Positions 1 through 7,746 of a DNA stretch of 64,000 nucleotides are shown piece after piece. The translations under genes and the position numbers were made by a program. Numbering within the stretch: position 1 is the stretch's first letter; each line of letters opens with the position of its first letter. The notes under the pieces are model-generated. The model was not told the DNA's origin, ran no database searches, and worked only from the letters and a program-made list of their open reading frames with translations. The stretch comes from CAZSDU01 sp964605775. GTDB lineage: Bacteria > Bacteroidota > Bacteroidia > Bacteroidales > FEN-979. The stretch lies in contig CAZSDU010000009.1 in the NCBI GenBank assembly GCA_964605775.1, forward strand, positions 1 to 64,000, in the 5' to 3' direction.

Positions 1-55
1 GCCCTGAGGCACAAGATCCTAAGTCTTGCGCGGCTACCAATTACGCCACATCCGC
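1..55 (-). tRNA. tRNA-Leu (anticodon UAG), 3' part cut by window edge
   Basis: On the minus strand the 5' acceptor strand GCGGATG, a D-arm with TTGGTAG, and an anticodon stem-loop with loop CTTAGGA (anticodon TAG) can be read, followed by the start of a long variable arm typical of tRNA-Leu. The T-arm and 3' end lie beyond base 1. Confidence 0.9.
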
Positions 56-77
56 CTCTGACCCCATAACGGCTGTG

Positions 78-85
78 CAAAGATA
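78..85 (-). promoter_or_regulatory. Bacteroidota -7 box for tRNA-Leu
   Basis: The minus strand reads TATCTTTG, a match to TAnnTTTG, about 23 bases upstream of the tRNA-Leu 5' end. I see no clear -33 TTG at the right distance. The rest of the gap 56-291 shows no gene or obvious structure. Confidence 0.4.
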
Positions 86-291
86 AAGATTATTTCAGTG
101 CATCGGTAATTAAAGCCCCATGGGATTTTCCAAAATGATCATTGCTGATTTCGGAAGCCGATTAGCGTGAGTTTTACCATCCTCCCAATTTGTCATGAGT
201 TTAGCAGAAGTAACAAGTTGAAATATTATATTGAAGATTTCGTTAAAATGTTAGGGGGCATATTCCCTCTTAGGTTAAGGTATTTGTATAG

Positions 292-1788
292 ATGATCTGG
301 AAAAAGAAAAGTTTTCAGTATATTCTATTATTTCTTTTCATGTTTTTTTCTGTTGTTTTCCCGGTCAGCGGACAGGATATGACAGGATTGGTTCTGGGGA
401 ATTATTCCGGGATTAACAGTTTACAGGTCAATCCAAGCGGGATGCATAACTCCAAAACCTATCTTGATATTCAGTTCCTGGGAGCGGATTTTTTTCTTCA
501 GAATAATTTTCTTTATCTGGATAAGAAGGATTACCGGTTTTTAAATTTTTTTAAACCGGGATATGAGCTGCCTGTTCATACAGAGGATTATGGAACTGAA
601 GAACGAACATTATATGTTTATCACAATAAGCGTGCGAAAAATATATTTTCCAGCATCAGGATTAACGGACCCGGTGCCATGCTGATCTGGGGCAAGCATG
701 CTTTTGCTGTCACCACGGCAGCCCGACAGGTCGCCTCTATCTACAAAGTCCCCTACGATCTGGCTAATTTTAGTTACCTGGGATTAAACTTCAAGCCTCA
801 GCAGAATATCAATTATCAGGATAATAAACCTTTTTCTGTTGCTGAACTGGCCTGGGCAGAGATCGGCATTAGTTATGCATATACTTGTTATGCACGTGGA
901 TTCAATAAAGTATCTGCCGGGATTTCGGCACGAAGGCTTTTTGGGGTTGCCGGTGGATATGTTTTTTCACGTCAGTTGGATTATGTAGTGATTGACGATT
1001 CCACACTGAATGTCAAAAACCTTGATGCTGATATAGGATTAGCTCTCCCCGTAGATTATGGGAATAATTTGTCCCAGGCAAATCAATGGATAAAAGGAGG
1101 TGGATTTGCATTTGATATAGGCGTTACATACGTGCGTACAATCAAGAGCCTGCAAAGAGATTACTTTCCTTCTTTATGTGCCCAGCGCTATGATGATTAT
1201 GAGTACAGAATTGGGATCGCTTTGATCGATATCGGAGCCATTCATTTCAGAACCAATGCCAGGAAATATCAGATTGATAACCGGAGTTCATACTGGAATA
1301 ACCTGACCAGTTTCGAGTTTAGGGATATCAATCAATTCATGGACACCGTCAGTTATAAATTTTATGGCAATAACCAGGAAGCTTTGGTAGCCGAGCAATT
1401 TTATATGTGGTTACCTACAGCCTTCAGTTTTCAATTTGATTATCATTTCCGAAAAAACTGGTATTTTAATGCCAGTCTGATCTATGGCATTCCCCTGAGT
1501 CGTAATGCGGTCGGAAGACCAGCCGAATTAACCATCACCCCACGTTACGAAACCCGGTATTTTGAAGTAAGTCTTCCGGTTTCATTGTACGACTGGTATT
1601 TGACAAGAATAGGACTGGCTTTACGTGTGTATGGATTTACCATTGGGACGGATAAGCTGGGTGGTTTTTTTAACCTGAATGATTTTACCGGACTGGACTT
1701 GTACTTTTCAATCAAGTTGTTTTTCAATAAAGGAAGATGCAGAGGAGGGAAGGAAACTCCATGCGGAAACCTTGAATTTAAGCCATAA
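292..1788 (+). CDS. DUF5723 family outer-membrane protein
   Basis: A 498-residue protein with a hydrophobic N-terminus ending near VSGQ (residues 11-28), which fits a Sec signal peptide. The mature part opens with a TGLVLGNYSG / NPSGMHNS pattern and an ILGAD-like strand, the signature start of DUF5723 proteins of Bacteroidota. The body alternates aromatic and polar residues like an outer-membrane beta-barrel. Function is unknown for the family; surface location is inferred. It stands alone, convergent with the permease gene five bases downstream, with no hairpin terminator between them. A short strongly hydrophobic start and the lack of a nearer ATG support the chosen start. Confidence 0.7.
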   Translation: MIWKKKSFQYILLFLFMFFSVVFPVSGQDMTGLVLGNYSGINSLQVNPSGMHNSKTYLDIQFLGADFFLQNNFLYLDKKDYRFLNFFKPGYELPVHTEDYGTEERTLYVYHNKRAKNIFSSIRINGPGAMLIWGKHAFAVTTAARQVASIYKVPYDLANFSYLGLNFKPQQNINYQDNKPFSVAELAWAEIGISYAYTCYARGFNKVSAGISARRLFGVAGGYVFSRQLDYVVIDDSTLNVKNLDADIGLALPVDYGNNLSQANQWIKGGGFAFDIGVTYVRTIKSLQRDYFPSLCAQRYDDYEYRIGIALIDIGAIHFRTNARKYQIDNRSSYWNNLTSFEFRDINQFMDTVSYKFYGNNQEALVAEQFYMWLPTAFSFQFDYHFRKNWYFNASLIYGIPLSRNAVGRPAELTITPRYETRYFEVSLPVSLYDWYLTRIGLALRVYGFTIGTDKLGGFFNLNDFTGLDLYFSIKLFFNKGRCRGGKETPCGNLEFKP

Positions 1789-1793
1789 TGAAT

Positions 1794-2903
1794 TCAGCAT
1801 TCAGATGATCTCACATCGAGTGCATCCCTGAGCGCATTACCGATAAGCATAAAAGCAAGGACCAGCAGCATGATGGCGAGACCAGGAAGGATAGCCAGAT
1901 AGGCATAATCCAGTATGATATATCCGTAATTTTCCTTGATCATGCTCCCCCATGAAGGCACAGGGGGTTGAACGCCAATCCCCAGAAAACTTAATCCTGC
2001 TTCCATCAGTATAGCGGAGGCAAAATTCGCAGCAGAAATAACAATTACTGCAGCCATGACATTGGGTAAAATATGGTGGATGATGATCCTCATATCAGAA
2101 AATCCCAAAGCCCTCCCAGCCTCAACAAATTCCTTTTCACGAAGACTTAAGACCTGACCCCTGACCACCCTCGCTACCTCCACCCACATGGTCAATCCGA
2201 CGGCAACAAATACCTGCCAGAATCCTTTTCCCAAGGCAAAAGTTATGGCAATTACAAGTAAAAGGGTAGGGATAGACCAAACCACATTGATAAACCAGAG
2301 AATGACATTGTCGATCCAGCCTCTGTAATAACCACCGATGGCTCCGATAAAGATACCCAGAATGAGTGAGATGACAACAGAGATGAATCCGACCGAAAGA
2401 CTAATCCTTGTCCCGATGATTAATTCACTGAGGTAGTCTCTCCCGAAGCGGTCGGTCCCTAACCAATAGGTCCTGTGCTCAACCCTGACAAGCTTATTTT
2501 TCAGCATACGGTTCCAGGGTGCATTGGGAAAGGGAGGATCTGAATAATCCTGATATAGCAATGTGTCTTTTTTGAAATGATAAGATTGAACCGGGATATA
2601 GGTATAACCGGATTTGTCGCCTGAGATCATGATAGAAAACCAAGACTTCTGTTCAATTTCCTGGACTGTTTTGACTTTAAGTAAAGTAACGCTGGTTCCG
2701 GGTTTTTTCAGGCCGAGCTCAAGGTGCTGTTCATTGGCAAATGGAGAATTGTCCGGTGTGACCAGGTAACCAAGAAGAGCAATGAGGGTGATAAGCGCAA
2801 GAAAAATAAGAGAACCCATACCTAGTTTATTCCTTTTGAATTTCTTCCAGGCAAGGGCTGACAGTGAACCCGAAGTGATGTATGTTTGTCGACGAAAAAA
2901 CAC
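1794..2903 (-). CDS. ABC transporter permease, OppC/DppC type, with large periplasmic insert
   Basis: A 369-residue inner-membrane permease of the peptide/nickel ABC importer family. TM1 is at about 28-48. The LGTDRFGRD motif (148-156) that opens the conserved permease domain follows, then at least five further membrane segments and an EAA loop (EAGRALGFSD, 261-270) that contacts the ATPase. Between TM1 and the conserved domain lies about 100 residues of polar sequence, longer than in classical OppC (about 300 residues total). I recall similar extended forms in Bacteroidota. No OppB, ATPase or binding protein gene is adjacent, so partners must be encoded elsewhere. Substrate cannot be told from sequence. 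Confidence 0.85.
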   Translation of the reverse strand: MFFRRQTYITSGSLSALAWKKFKRNKLGMGSLIFLALITLIALLGYLVTPDNSPFANEQHLELGLKKPGTSVTLLKVKTVQEIEQKSWFSIMISGDKSGYTYIPVQSYHFKKDTLLYQDYSDPPFPNAPWNRMLKNKLVRVEHRTYWLGTDRFGRDYLSELIIGTRISLSVGFISVVISLILGIFIGAIGGYYRGWIDNVILWFINVVWSIPTLLLVIAITFALGKGFWQVFVAVGLTMWVEVARVVRGQVLSLREKEFVEAGRALGFSDMRIIIHHILPNVMAAVIVISAANFASAILMEAGLSFLGIGVQPPVPSWGSMIKENYGYIILDYAYLAILPGLAIMLLVLAFMLIGNALRDALDVRSSEC

Positions 2904-2924
2904 AAGGCAGAAGGATGGTGATAT

Positions 2925-2954
2925 TTGACAAAGTTAATTTTTTTTGTACTTTTG
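2925..2954 (+). promoter_or_regulatory. promoter of tRNA-His
   Basis: TTG at 2925-2927, a 19-base spacer, then TACTTTTG at 2947-2954: a full Bacteroidota sigma-A-type promoter. It ends 13 bases before the tRNA and lies upstream of, and divergent from, the permease gene. Confidence 0.75.
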
Positions 2955-2967
2955 CCAAACTTTACAT

Positions 2968-3042
2968 GGTGGTCGTAGCTCAGTTGGTTAGAGCGTCAGA
3001 TTGTGGCTCTGAAGGCCGTGGGTTCGAATCCCATCTTCCACC
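2968..3042 (+). tRNA. tRNA-His (anticodon GUG)
   Basis: D-stem GCTC/GAGC, anticodon loop TTGTGGC (GTG), T-arm GTGGG-TTCGAAT-CCCAT. G at 2968 is the encoded G-1 and pairs with discriminator C at 3042, the identity pair of tRNA-His. CCA is not encoded. The acceptor stem is odd: 5' GTGGTCG faces 3' CTTCCAC, leaving pairs 5:68 (T-T) and 6:67 (C-T) mismatched. Confidence 0.9.
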
Positions 3043-3043
3043 C

Positions 3044-3074
3044 AAAGGCTGTTGTCTGACAATAGCCTTTTTTT
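3044..3074. terminator. terminator between tRNA-His and smpB
   Basis: A hairpin with arms GGCT-TTGT / ACAA-AGCC (one mismatch each side of the midpoint) is flanked by A and T runs, so it can act in both directions. On the plus strand it follows tRNA-His by one base; the smpB stop codon lies inside the T tract. Confidence 0.7.
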
Positions 3075-3522
3075 ATATTCTGTCCATTTCCCTCTTGATT
3101 TCCTTTTGTTTCAGGGATTCTCGTTTGTCATAAGCATGTTTACCCCTGGCCAGGGCAATGTTTAGTTTAGCCCGGCCCTCATCATTGATAAAAAGTAAAG
3201 TCGGTACAATGGTAAATCCTTTGTCTTTGCTTTTTGTCTGGAGCTTTTTCAGTTCCCTTTTTTTTAGCAATAATTTCCTGTCTCTTTTGGGCTCATGGTT
3301 ATAATGGGAACCCATGGTGTATTCAGCAATGTGCATATTCCGGACAAAAAGTTCATTACCCGTAAAAGTGCAATAAGCATCAACGATTGAAGCCTTTCCG
3401 TCTCTGATCGATTTGATTTCCGTTCCGCAAAGCTGGATTCCCGCGATATATTCCTGGATAAAAAAGTATTCATGGGAAGCCCGTTTATTCTTTATGTTGA
3501 TTTTTTTTTCCATAAATCCCAT
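3073..3522 (-). CDS. smpB: SsrA-binding protein SmpB
   Basis: A 149-residue protein, normal for SmpB. It binds tmRNA and brings it to stalled ribosomes for trans-translation. Family motifs visible are NKRASHEYF near the start, GTEIKSIRDGKAS (33-45), YTMGSHYNHEPKRDRKLLL, and LALARGKHAYDKR with a basic tail that reaches the decoding centre. Either the first Met or the Met at residue 4 (3513) could be the start; the second fits the usual family N-terminus better. No tmRNA gene is seen in this window. Confidence 0.95.
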   Translation of the reverse strand: MGFMEKKINIKNKRASHEYFFIQEYIAGIQLCGTEIKSIRDGKASIVDAYCTFTGNELFVRNMHIAEYTMGSHYNHEPKRDRKLLLKKRELKKLQTKSKDKGFTIVPTLLFINDEGRAKLNIALARGKHAYDKRESLKQKEIKREMDRI

Positions 3523-3569
3523 GCAAGATTAGGATTTTTCCTTCAATTTAAAAGCATTCACAGAAAATT

Positions 3570-6008
3570 TCAGATTTTAAAAGTGATTCCAATCAGAAAG
3601 TTGATTAATGCCTGAGGGAAATATCCGTTTGCTTCACCATACTGATGGTCATAGTAATACTGATACACCCAGGCATTGGTCTCATATTTACTGTTAAAAA
3701 GGTTGTTGACCATGAAGTGAAGGCTGATTTCATTAAAAGGCTTCACCTTTACAGCATACGATGCAGCAAGACCATGGATAAAATAAGGATTAAGGGAGCG
3801 ATTTTTATTGCTGGTATTATCAATGAACTGTCTGCCGACATATTTTGAAATCAGGGAAAGCGAAAGTGAAGTCACTGGCTTATAGGTAATGGTACTGCCT
3901 GCCAGGATATTTGGCGAGAACGAAAGATCCGTCAGTCCCAGGTCTTCCTGCATCTGTCCGATGAATCCGGTGGAATCATAAAGATCAATGTAGGAAATGA
4001 AATCTTTTATTTTATTCCGGCTCAGGGTCAGATTGGCATTCCACTCCAGTTTTTTAAATAAGCGGAGATTTGCGGAAAGTTCTACTCCCAGCCGGTAACT
4101 TTTCGGAACATTCACCATAATGGCTTCCCCCACATTATTGATTTCACCGGTCAGTACCAGCTGGTTATGATAACTCATAAAGTACAGGTTCACACTTCCT
4201 GAAAATGCGGAAGATTTGTAATTATAACCGAGTTCGGTATCGAAAAGGGTTTCATAGGTAGGGTTACGGTCTGGATCTGCATCTTTGTAGTTATTTCTGC
4301 TTGGTTCTCTGTGGGTCATGCCAAATGAAACATAAGCCTGATGGTGTTTGCTGAGATCACAAAAAATTCCTCCCTTCGGATTGAGGAAATTAAACGTATG
4401 CTGCTGATCGATGAGTCTCAGGTCATCGAGGGTGCCATGCATGGCATAAGATACATACCTGTATTGGAGGTCAAGAAAAAGATTTACTTTACTAATCACC
4501 TGGAAAGTAATTTTGGAGAACACATTAAAATCCTTTTTTAGACCGGTGTTGTAATACCAGTTGCGGTTGTTATCCCCATTGGAGGCATAATCTGCCCAGA
4601 TGATCTTGCCGAAATGTCTTCCAAAATAACGGTTCCAGGCTCCCCCGAGAGTTACTGTCAAATGATTAGGTATCGTATAGTTGCTTGAGAAAGTAAAACC
4701 GCAAAAATCATTATCCATCATTTTCCGGTTGACAAGATCTGTGGTAGTAATGGTATCGGAACCAATGATCACATCGTCAAGACCGTATTCGGCAAAGGTC
4801 TCTTTCTGTTTATAATTCTCATAATAGCCTTTGCCTTTTGTATAATGGAGGGCCAGGTTCATATTCCAGTTCTTCATTAGTGTCTGTGAAAAGATAGCCT
4901 GGTAGTGATCTTGCTGATAATTATCGATCTGATTATTATAGTAAGCAACTTGTCCCTGTTTATCAATGTATTCACCTGCTGGATTATATGTCCGGTTTGT
5001 GCTTAGTGAATCCTTTGGAACGCCTTCCCAGGCCTGGTAGGTTTTTTCGAAACCGGAACTGGCAATGAGGCGGATGGTAGTATTTTTTCCATAGAATCCG
5101 CCAGAAAGATAATACGATTTCAGTTTAGAGTATGCCCGGTCAATATAACCATCAGAAGTGATATACGATAGTCGTCCGTCAACACAGATTTTACTGGCCA
5201 TCAGGCCGGTGCCGAATCTTATACTGGATTTGAATGTGCCATAAGAACCCCCGGTCAGATTTAGTTCTCCATAGGGATCCTGTGACAATCCGGAAGTTTG
5301 GATATTGATGGTGCCGCCAAAGGCTCCAGCTCCGTTTGTGGAGGTTCCAACCCCTCTTTGTATTTGTATATTATCTGCCGAGGAAGCTAGGTCAGGAAGA
5401 TCGACAAACCAGACCCCCTGTGATTCTGCATCATTTAATGGAATCCCGTTGACGGTGACATTAATACGTGTCAGATCAGTTCCACGGATACTAATTCCGG
5501 TATATCCAATTCCGTTACCGGCATCAGAAGTAGCTATGGTCGATGGCGTATTCAGTAACAGAAAAGGAAGGTCTTTTCCAAGGTTGATATTTTGAATTTC
5601 TTTGGCCGTAATGGCTGTAAACGTATTTGGAGTCCTCTCCTGCGCTCTCGTAGCAATAATATTGACTTCTTCGCCCAGTATAGGGGACTCTTCCAGACTA
5701 ATATCCAGAACCGTATCCTTTCTCAGATCGAACTGGAGGTATTTTGTTCTATACCCCATAAAAGACACATTCATCTTAACCCGGCCGGTTTTTTGCCTGG
5801 ATAAATGAAAATGACCCCTTTCGTCTGTGAATGTTTGTGAATTGTTTTCAAGGAGATTGATGTGCGCCCCTGACAAAGGTTTTTTTGTGATTTGGTCGGC
5901 GATTGTGCCACTGATGTTCACTTGTGCCTGAAGCTGAATGTTGCACGAAAGAATGCAGCATATAACCCAAAGCAGAATGTTTGCTGAATAAGGATGATGA
6001 TTTTTCAT
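3570..6008 (-). CDS. TonB-dependent receptor, probably for thiamin or a thiamin precursor
   Basis: An 812-residue outer-membrane receptor. It has a signal peptide (about 1-28, ending LQAQ), a carboxypeptidase-regulatory-like beta-sandwich (about 30-110, GTIADQITKKPLSGAHI), a plug domain (about 115-225) with GIGYTGISIRGTD and RGVGTSTNGAGAFGG, and a long beta-barrel ending in an aromatic-rich strand (GITFKI). The substrate is not readable from the protein. Its leader carries a TPP riboswitch that ends 12 bases before the ATG, which places it in the thiamin regulon; a TonB receptor under TPP control in Bacteroidota has been proposed as a thiamin uptake receptor. No inner-membrane thiamin transporter or thi gene is next to it. 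Confidence 0.88.
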   Translation of the reverse strand: MKNHHPYSANILLWVICCILSCNIQLQAQVNISGTIADQITKKPLSGAHINLLENNSQTFTDERGHFHLSRQKTGRVKMNVSFMGYRTKYLQFDLRKDTVLDISLEESPILGEEVNIIATRAQERTPNTFTAITAKEIQNINLGKDLPFLLLNTPSTIATSDAGNGIGYTGISIRGTDLTRINVTVNGIPLNDAESQGVWFVDLPDLASSADNIQIQRGVGTSTNGAGAFGGTINIQTSGLSQDPYGELNLTGGSYGTFKSSIRFGTGLMASKICVDGRLSYITSDGYIDRAYSKLKSYYLSGGFYGKNTTIRLIASSGFEKTYQAWEGVPKDSLSTNRTYNPAGEYIDKQGQVAYYNNQIDNYQQDHYQAIFSQTLMKNWNMNLALHYTKGKGYYENYKQKETFAEYGLDDVIIGSDTITTTDLVNRKMMDNDFCGFTFSSNYTIPNHLTVTLGGAWNRYFGRHFGKIIWADYASNGDNNRNWYYNTGLKKDFNVFSKITFQVISKVNLFLDLQYRYVSYAMHGTLDDLRLIDQQHTFNFLNPKGGIFCDLSKHHQAYVSFGMTHREPSRNNYKDADPDRNPTYETLFDTELGYNYKSSAFSGSVNLYFMSYHNQLVLTGEINNVGEAIMVNVPKSYRLGVELSANLRLFKKLEWNANLTLSRNKIKDFISYIDLYDSTGFIGQMQEDLGLTDLSFSPNILAGSTITYKPVTSLSLSLISKYVGRQFIDNTSNKNRSLNPYFIHGLAASYAVKVKPFNEISLHFMVNNLFNSKYETNAWVYQYYYDHQYGEANGYFPQALINFLIGITFKI

Positions 6009-6020
6009 GTTTCTTTTTTT

Positions 6021-6096
6021 GCCTACGCCGGCATTATCCGGATCAGGTTCATGGGGTATAATCTCAGCCCGTATGTTAAGGCACCCCCTGAGGAGA
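6021..6096 (-). promoter_or_regulatory. TPP (THI element) riboswitch
   Basis: The minus strand carries the conserved TPP aptamer blocks in order: GGGGTGCC, GGCTGAGATTATACCCC, GAACCTGATCCGG, ATAATGCCGGCGTAGG. The first two form the pyrimidine-sensor arm, the last two the pyrophosphate-sensor arm. The aptamer ends about 12 bases before the receptor start codon with no room for a separate terminator, so control is probably at translation start (inference). Confidence 0.95.
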
Positions 6097-6106
6097 AATA
6101 TCCCTG

Positions 6107-6114
6107 CAAATTTA
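6107..6114 (-). promoter_or_regulatory. -7 box for the riboswitch-TonB receptor transcript
   Basis: The minus strand reads TAAATTTG (TAnnTTTG). A start site 6-8 bases downstream would put the 5' end of the RNA just ahead of the TPP aptamer, as expected. Confidence 0.55.
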
Positions 6115-6156
6115 CATTATAATTTATTTCGCTGTTTTATTATTTATTATTTATCT

Positions 6157-6164
6157 TATTTTTG
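6157..6164 (+). promoter_or_regulatory. -7 box for aroQ
   Basis: TATTTTTG fits TAnnTTTG and lies 19 bases upstream of the ATG at 6183. It argues against an upstream start for aroQ, since that would lie inside the promoter. Confidence 0.45.
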
Positions 6165-6182
6165 TTCTTTGACCCATTCGAT

Positions 6183-6608
6183 ATGAAGCTGCTGATCATC
6201 AACGGTCCCAATCTGAACCTGCTGGGTAGCAGGGAAGAAGAAATCTATGGTAAACAGAAATTTGAAACCTATCTTAAAAAGCTGCGAAAGCATTTTCATC
6301 ATGTTGACCTGGCCTATTTTCAAAGCAATATTGAAGGGGAAATTATTGGAGCCATACAGAAAGCGGGTTTTTTGTATGATGGTGTTATTCTGAATGCCGG
6401 GGGGTATACCCATACTTCCGTGGCCATTGCAGATGCCATAAAAGCCATTAAAGCGCCTGTGATCGAGGTCCATATTTCCAATACCTTCTCCAGGGAATCA
6501 TTCCGTCACACTTCCTTTTTATCAGCCAATGTCAAAGGAATCATCATCGGCTTCGGACTTGACTCCTATCGGCTTGCCATCGAGAGTTTGGTAAATCCTT
6601 TGTTGTAG
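6183..6608 (+). CDS. aroQ: 3-dehydroquinate dehydratase, type II
   Basis: A 141-residue protein, the usual length for type II dehydroquinase, which converts 3-dehydroquinate to 3-dehydroshikimate in the shikimate pathway. Visible motifs are INGPNLNLLGSRE with catalytic Arg17 and Tyr22, LNAGGYTHTSVAIADA, and IEVHISN with the catalytic His. The start is set at the Met of MKLLIING, which matches the family; the in-frame extension upstream would cross the -7 box. It is convergent with the downstream glycosyltransferase, with a 2-base gap. Confidence 0.95.
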   Translation: MKLLIINGPNLNLLGSREEEIYGKQKFETYLKKLRKHFHHVDLAYFQSNIEGEIIGAIQKAGFLYDGVILNAGGYTHTSVAIADAIKAIKAPVIEVHISNTFSRESFRHTSFLSANVKGIIIGFGLDSYRLAIESLVNPLL

Positions 6609-6610
6609 TA

Positions 6611-7633
6611 TCAGCGTTTTAAAAATTTTTCCGGATTGAGCTGGGAAAATTTCTTTCTGCCTTTCAGGTAGTAATCGGTCACAATCGTATTCTCATAGAC
6701 ATGTTTCATGCAACCCTGTTTCAGGGATTTTCGTTTGCTTTTCGTTCTCTGAAGATTTCTGTAAAAGCTGGTGTGTGCCTTAGAAACTGCCCAGAAATCC
6801 TTGAACCCTGCCTGGATAAGAAATTTAATTGCAGCAATGCTGTCAAGGATCAGGCGGATGGTAAAAACCCTGATTAGCCTGTCCTCCGGCAGATTTTTAT
6901 ACAATAAGTAAAAATTATTTCGGAAGTTCAGGAAAGTCTTTCTCCAGGAGATTTTGGGAAGCGTCCCTCCGCCAATATGAAATACCGTTGAATTCGGACA
7001 ATACATTATCTTAAACCCTGCATTCTGAAGGCGCCAGCAAAAATCAATTTCTTCCATATGGGCAAAAAAATCTTCATCCAAACCGCCAAATGCGTGAAAC
7101 AGTTTTGCCCTGACAAACATACAGGCTCCTGTCGCCCAAAATATTTCAATTTGATCATCATACTGCCCCAGGTCTTCTTCAATACTCAGGAAAATTCTCC
7201 CACGGCAGAAAGGGTAACCATATTTATCAATAAAGCCTCCGGCTGCACCAGCATACTCGAATTTTTTAGGCTCCAGATAGGATCTTATCTTAGGCTGACA
7301 AGCAGCAATTTCATGATCAGAGTCCATTAAGCTGATGATCGGTTTGATCCAGTTTTCGGTGACTTCAATATCGGAATTCAGCAAGATATAGTACTCTGCA
7401 TCCACCTGCCGGAGTGCCAGGTTATACCCCAATGCAAATCCCCCATTGCTTGGATTCCGGATAATCCTGATCTCGGGATAATGTGTTTTAAGGAATTGCA
7501 CAGAGTCATCGGTTGAGGCATTGTCAGCAACGACAATCTCCGCATCACCCTGGCTGTGACGAACCAACATCGGAAGGAACTTCTCCAGGTATCTGCGGCC
7601 GTTCCAGTTCAAAATTACAACAGCAACACGCAT
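6611..7633 (-). CDS. family 2 glycosyltransferase (rhamnosyltransferase-like)
   Basis: A 340-residue GT-A fold enzyme. It starts directly with VAVVILNWNG, followed by VVADNASTDDS (nucleotide-sugar binding) and the DxD-like LLNSDIEV at about 100; ATGACMFVRA and FFAHMEEIDFCWRL supply the acceptor-side and catalytic-base region. There are no membrane segments, so it is likely cytosolic or peripheral at the membrane. It probably transfers a sugar in cell-surface glycan assembly; donor and acceptor are unknown. It is isolated from the large polysaccharide locus at 44-64 kb. Confidence 0.88.
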   Translation of the reverse strand: MRVAVVILNWNGRRYLEKFLPMLVRHSQGDAEIVVADNASTDDSVQFLKTHYPEIRIIRNPSNGGFALGYNLALRQVDAEYYILLNSDIEVTENWIKPIISLMDSDHEIAACQPKIRSYLEPKKFEYAGAAGGFIDKYGYPFCRGRIFLSIEEDLGQYDDQIEIFWATGACMFVRAKLFHAFGGLDEDFFAHMEEIDFCWRLQNAGFKIMYCPNSTVFHIGGGTLPKISWRKTFLNFRNNFYLLYKNLPEDRLIRVFTIRLILDSIAAIKFLIQAGFKDFWAVSKAHTSFYRNLQRTKSKRKSLKQGCMKHVYENTIVTDYYLKGRKKFSQLNPEKFLKR

Positions 7634-7746
7634 CAGCGTATAAATTTGAGATTGTCAGGGCGAAAAATGATCACACAGCCGTCAACGATATTGTAAAAGT
7701 AAGAAAAAAAAAGATGCTCGTCAGAAAAACATGACTGTGGAAAGCC

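Noticed and set aside
2882..3133. Plus-strand frame containing RASDCGSEGRGFESH
   Set aside because: It is the tRNA-His gene read as protein, with the promoter and terminator on each side.
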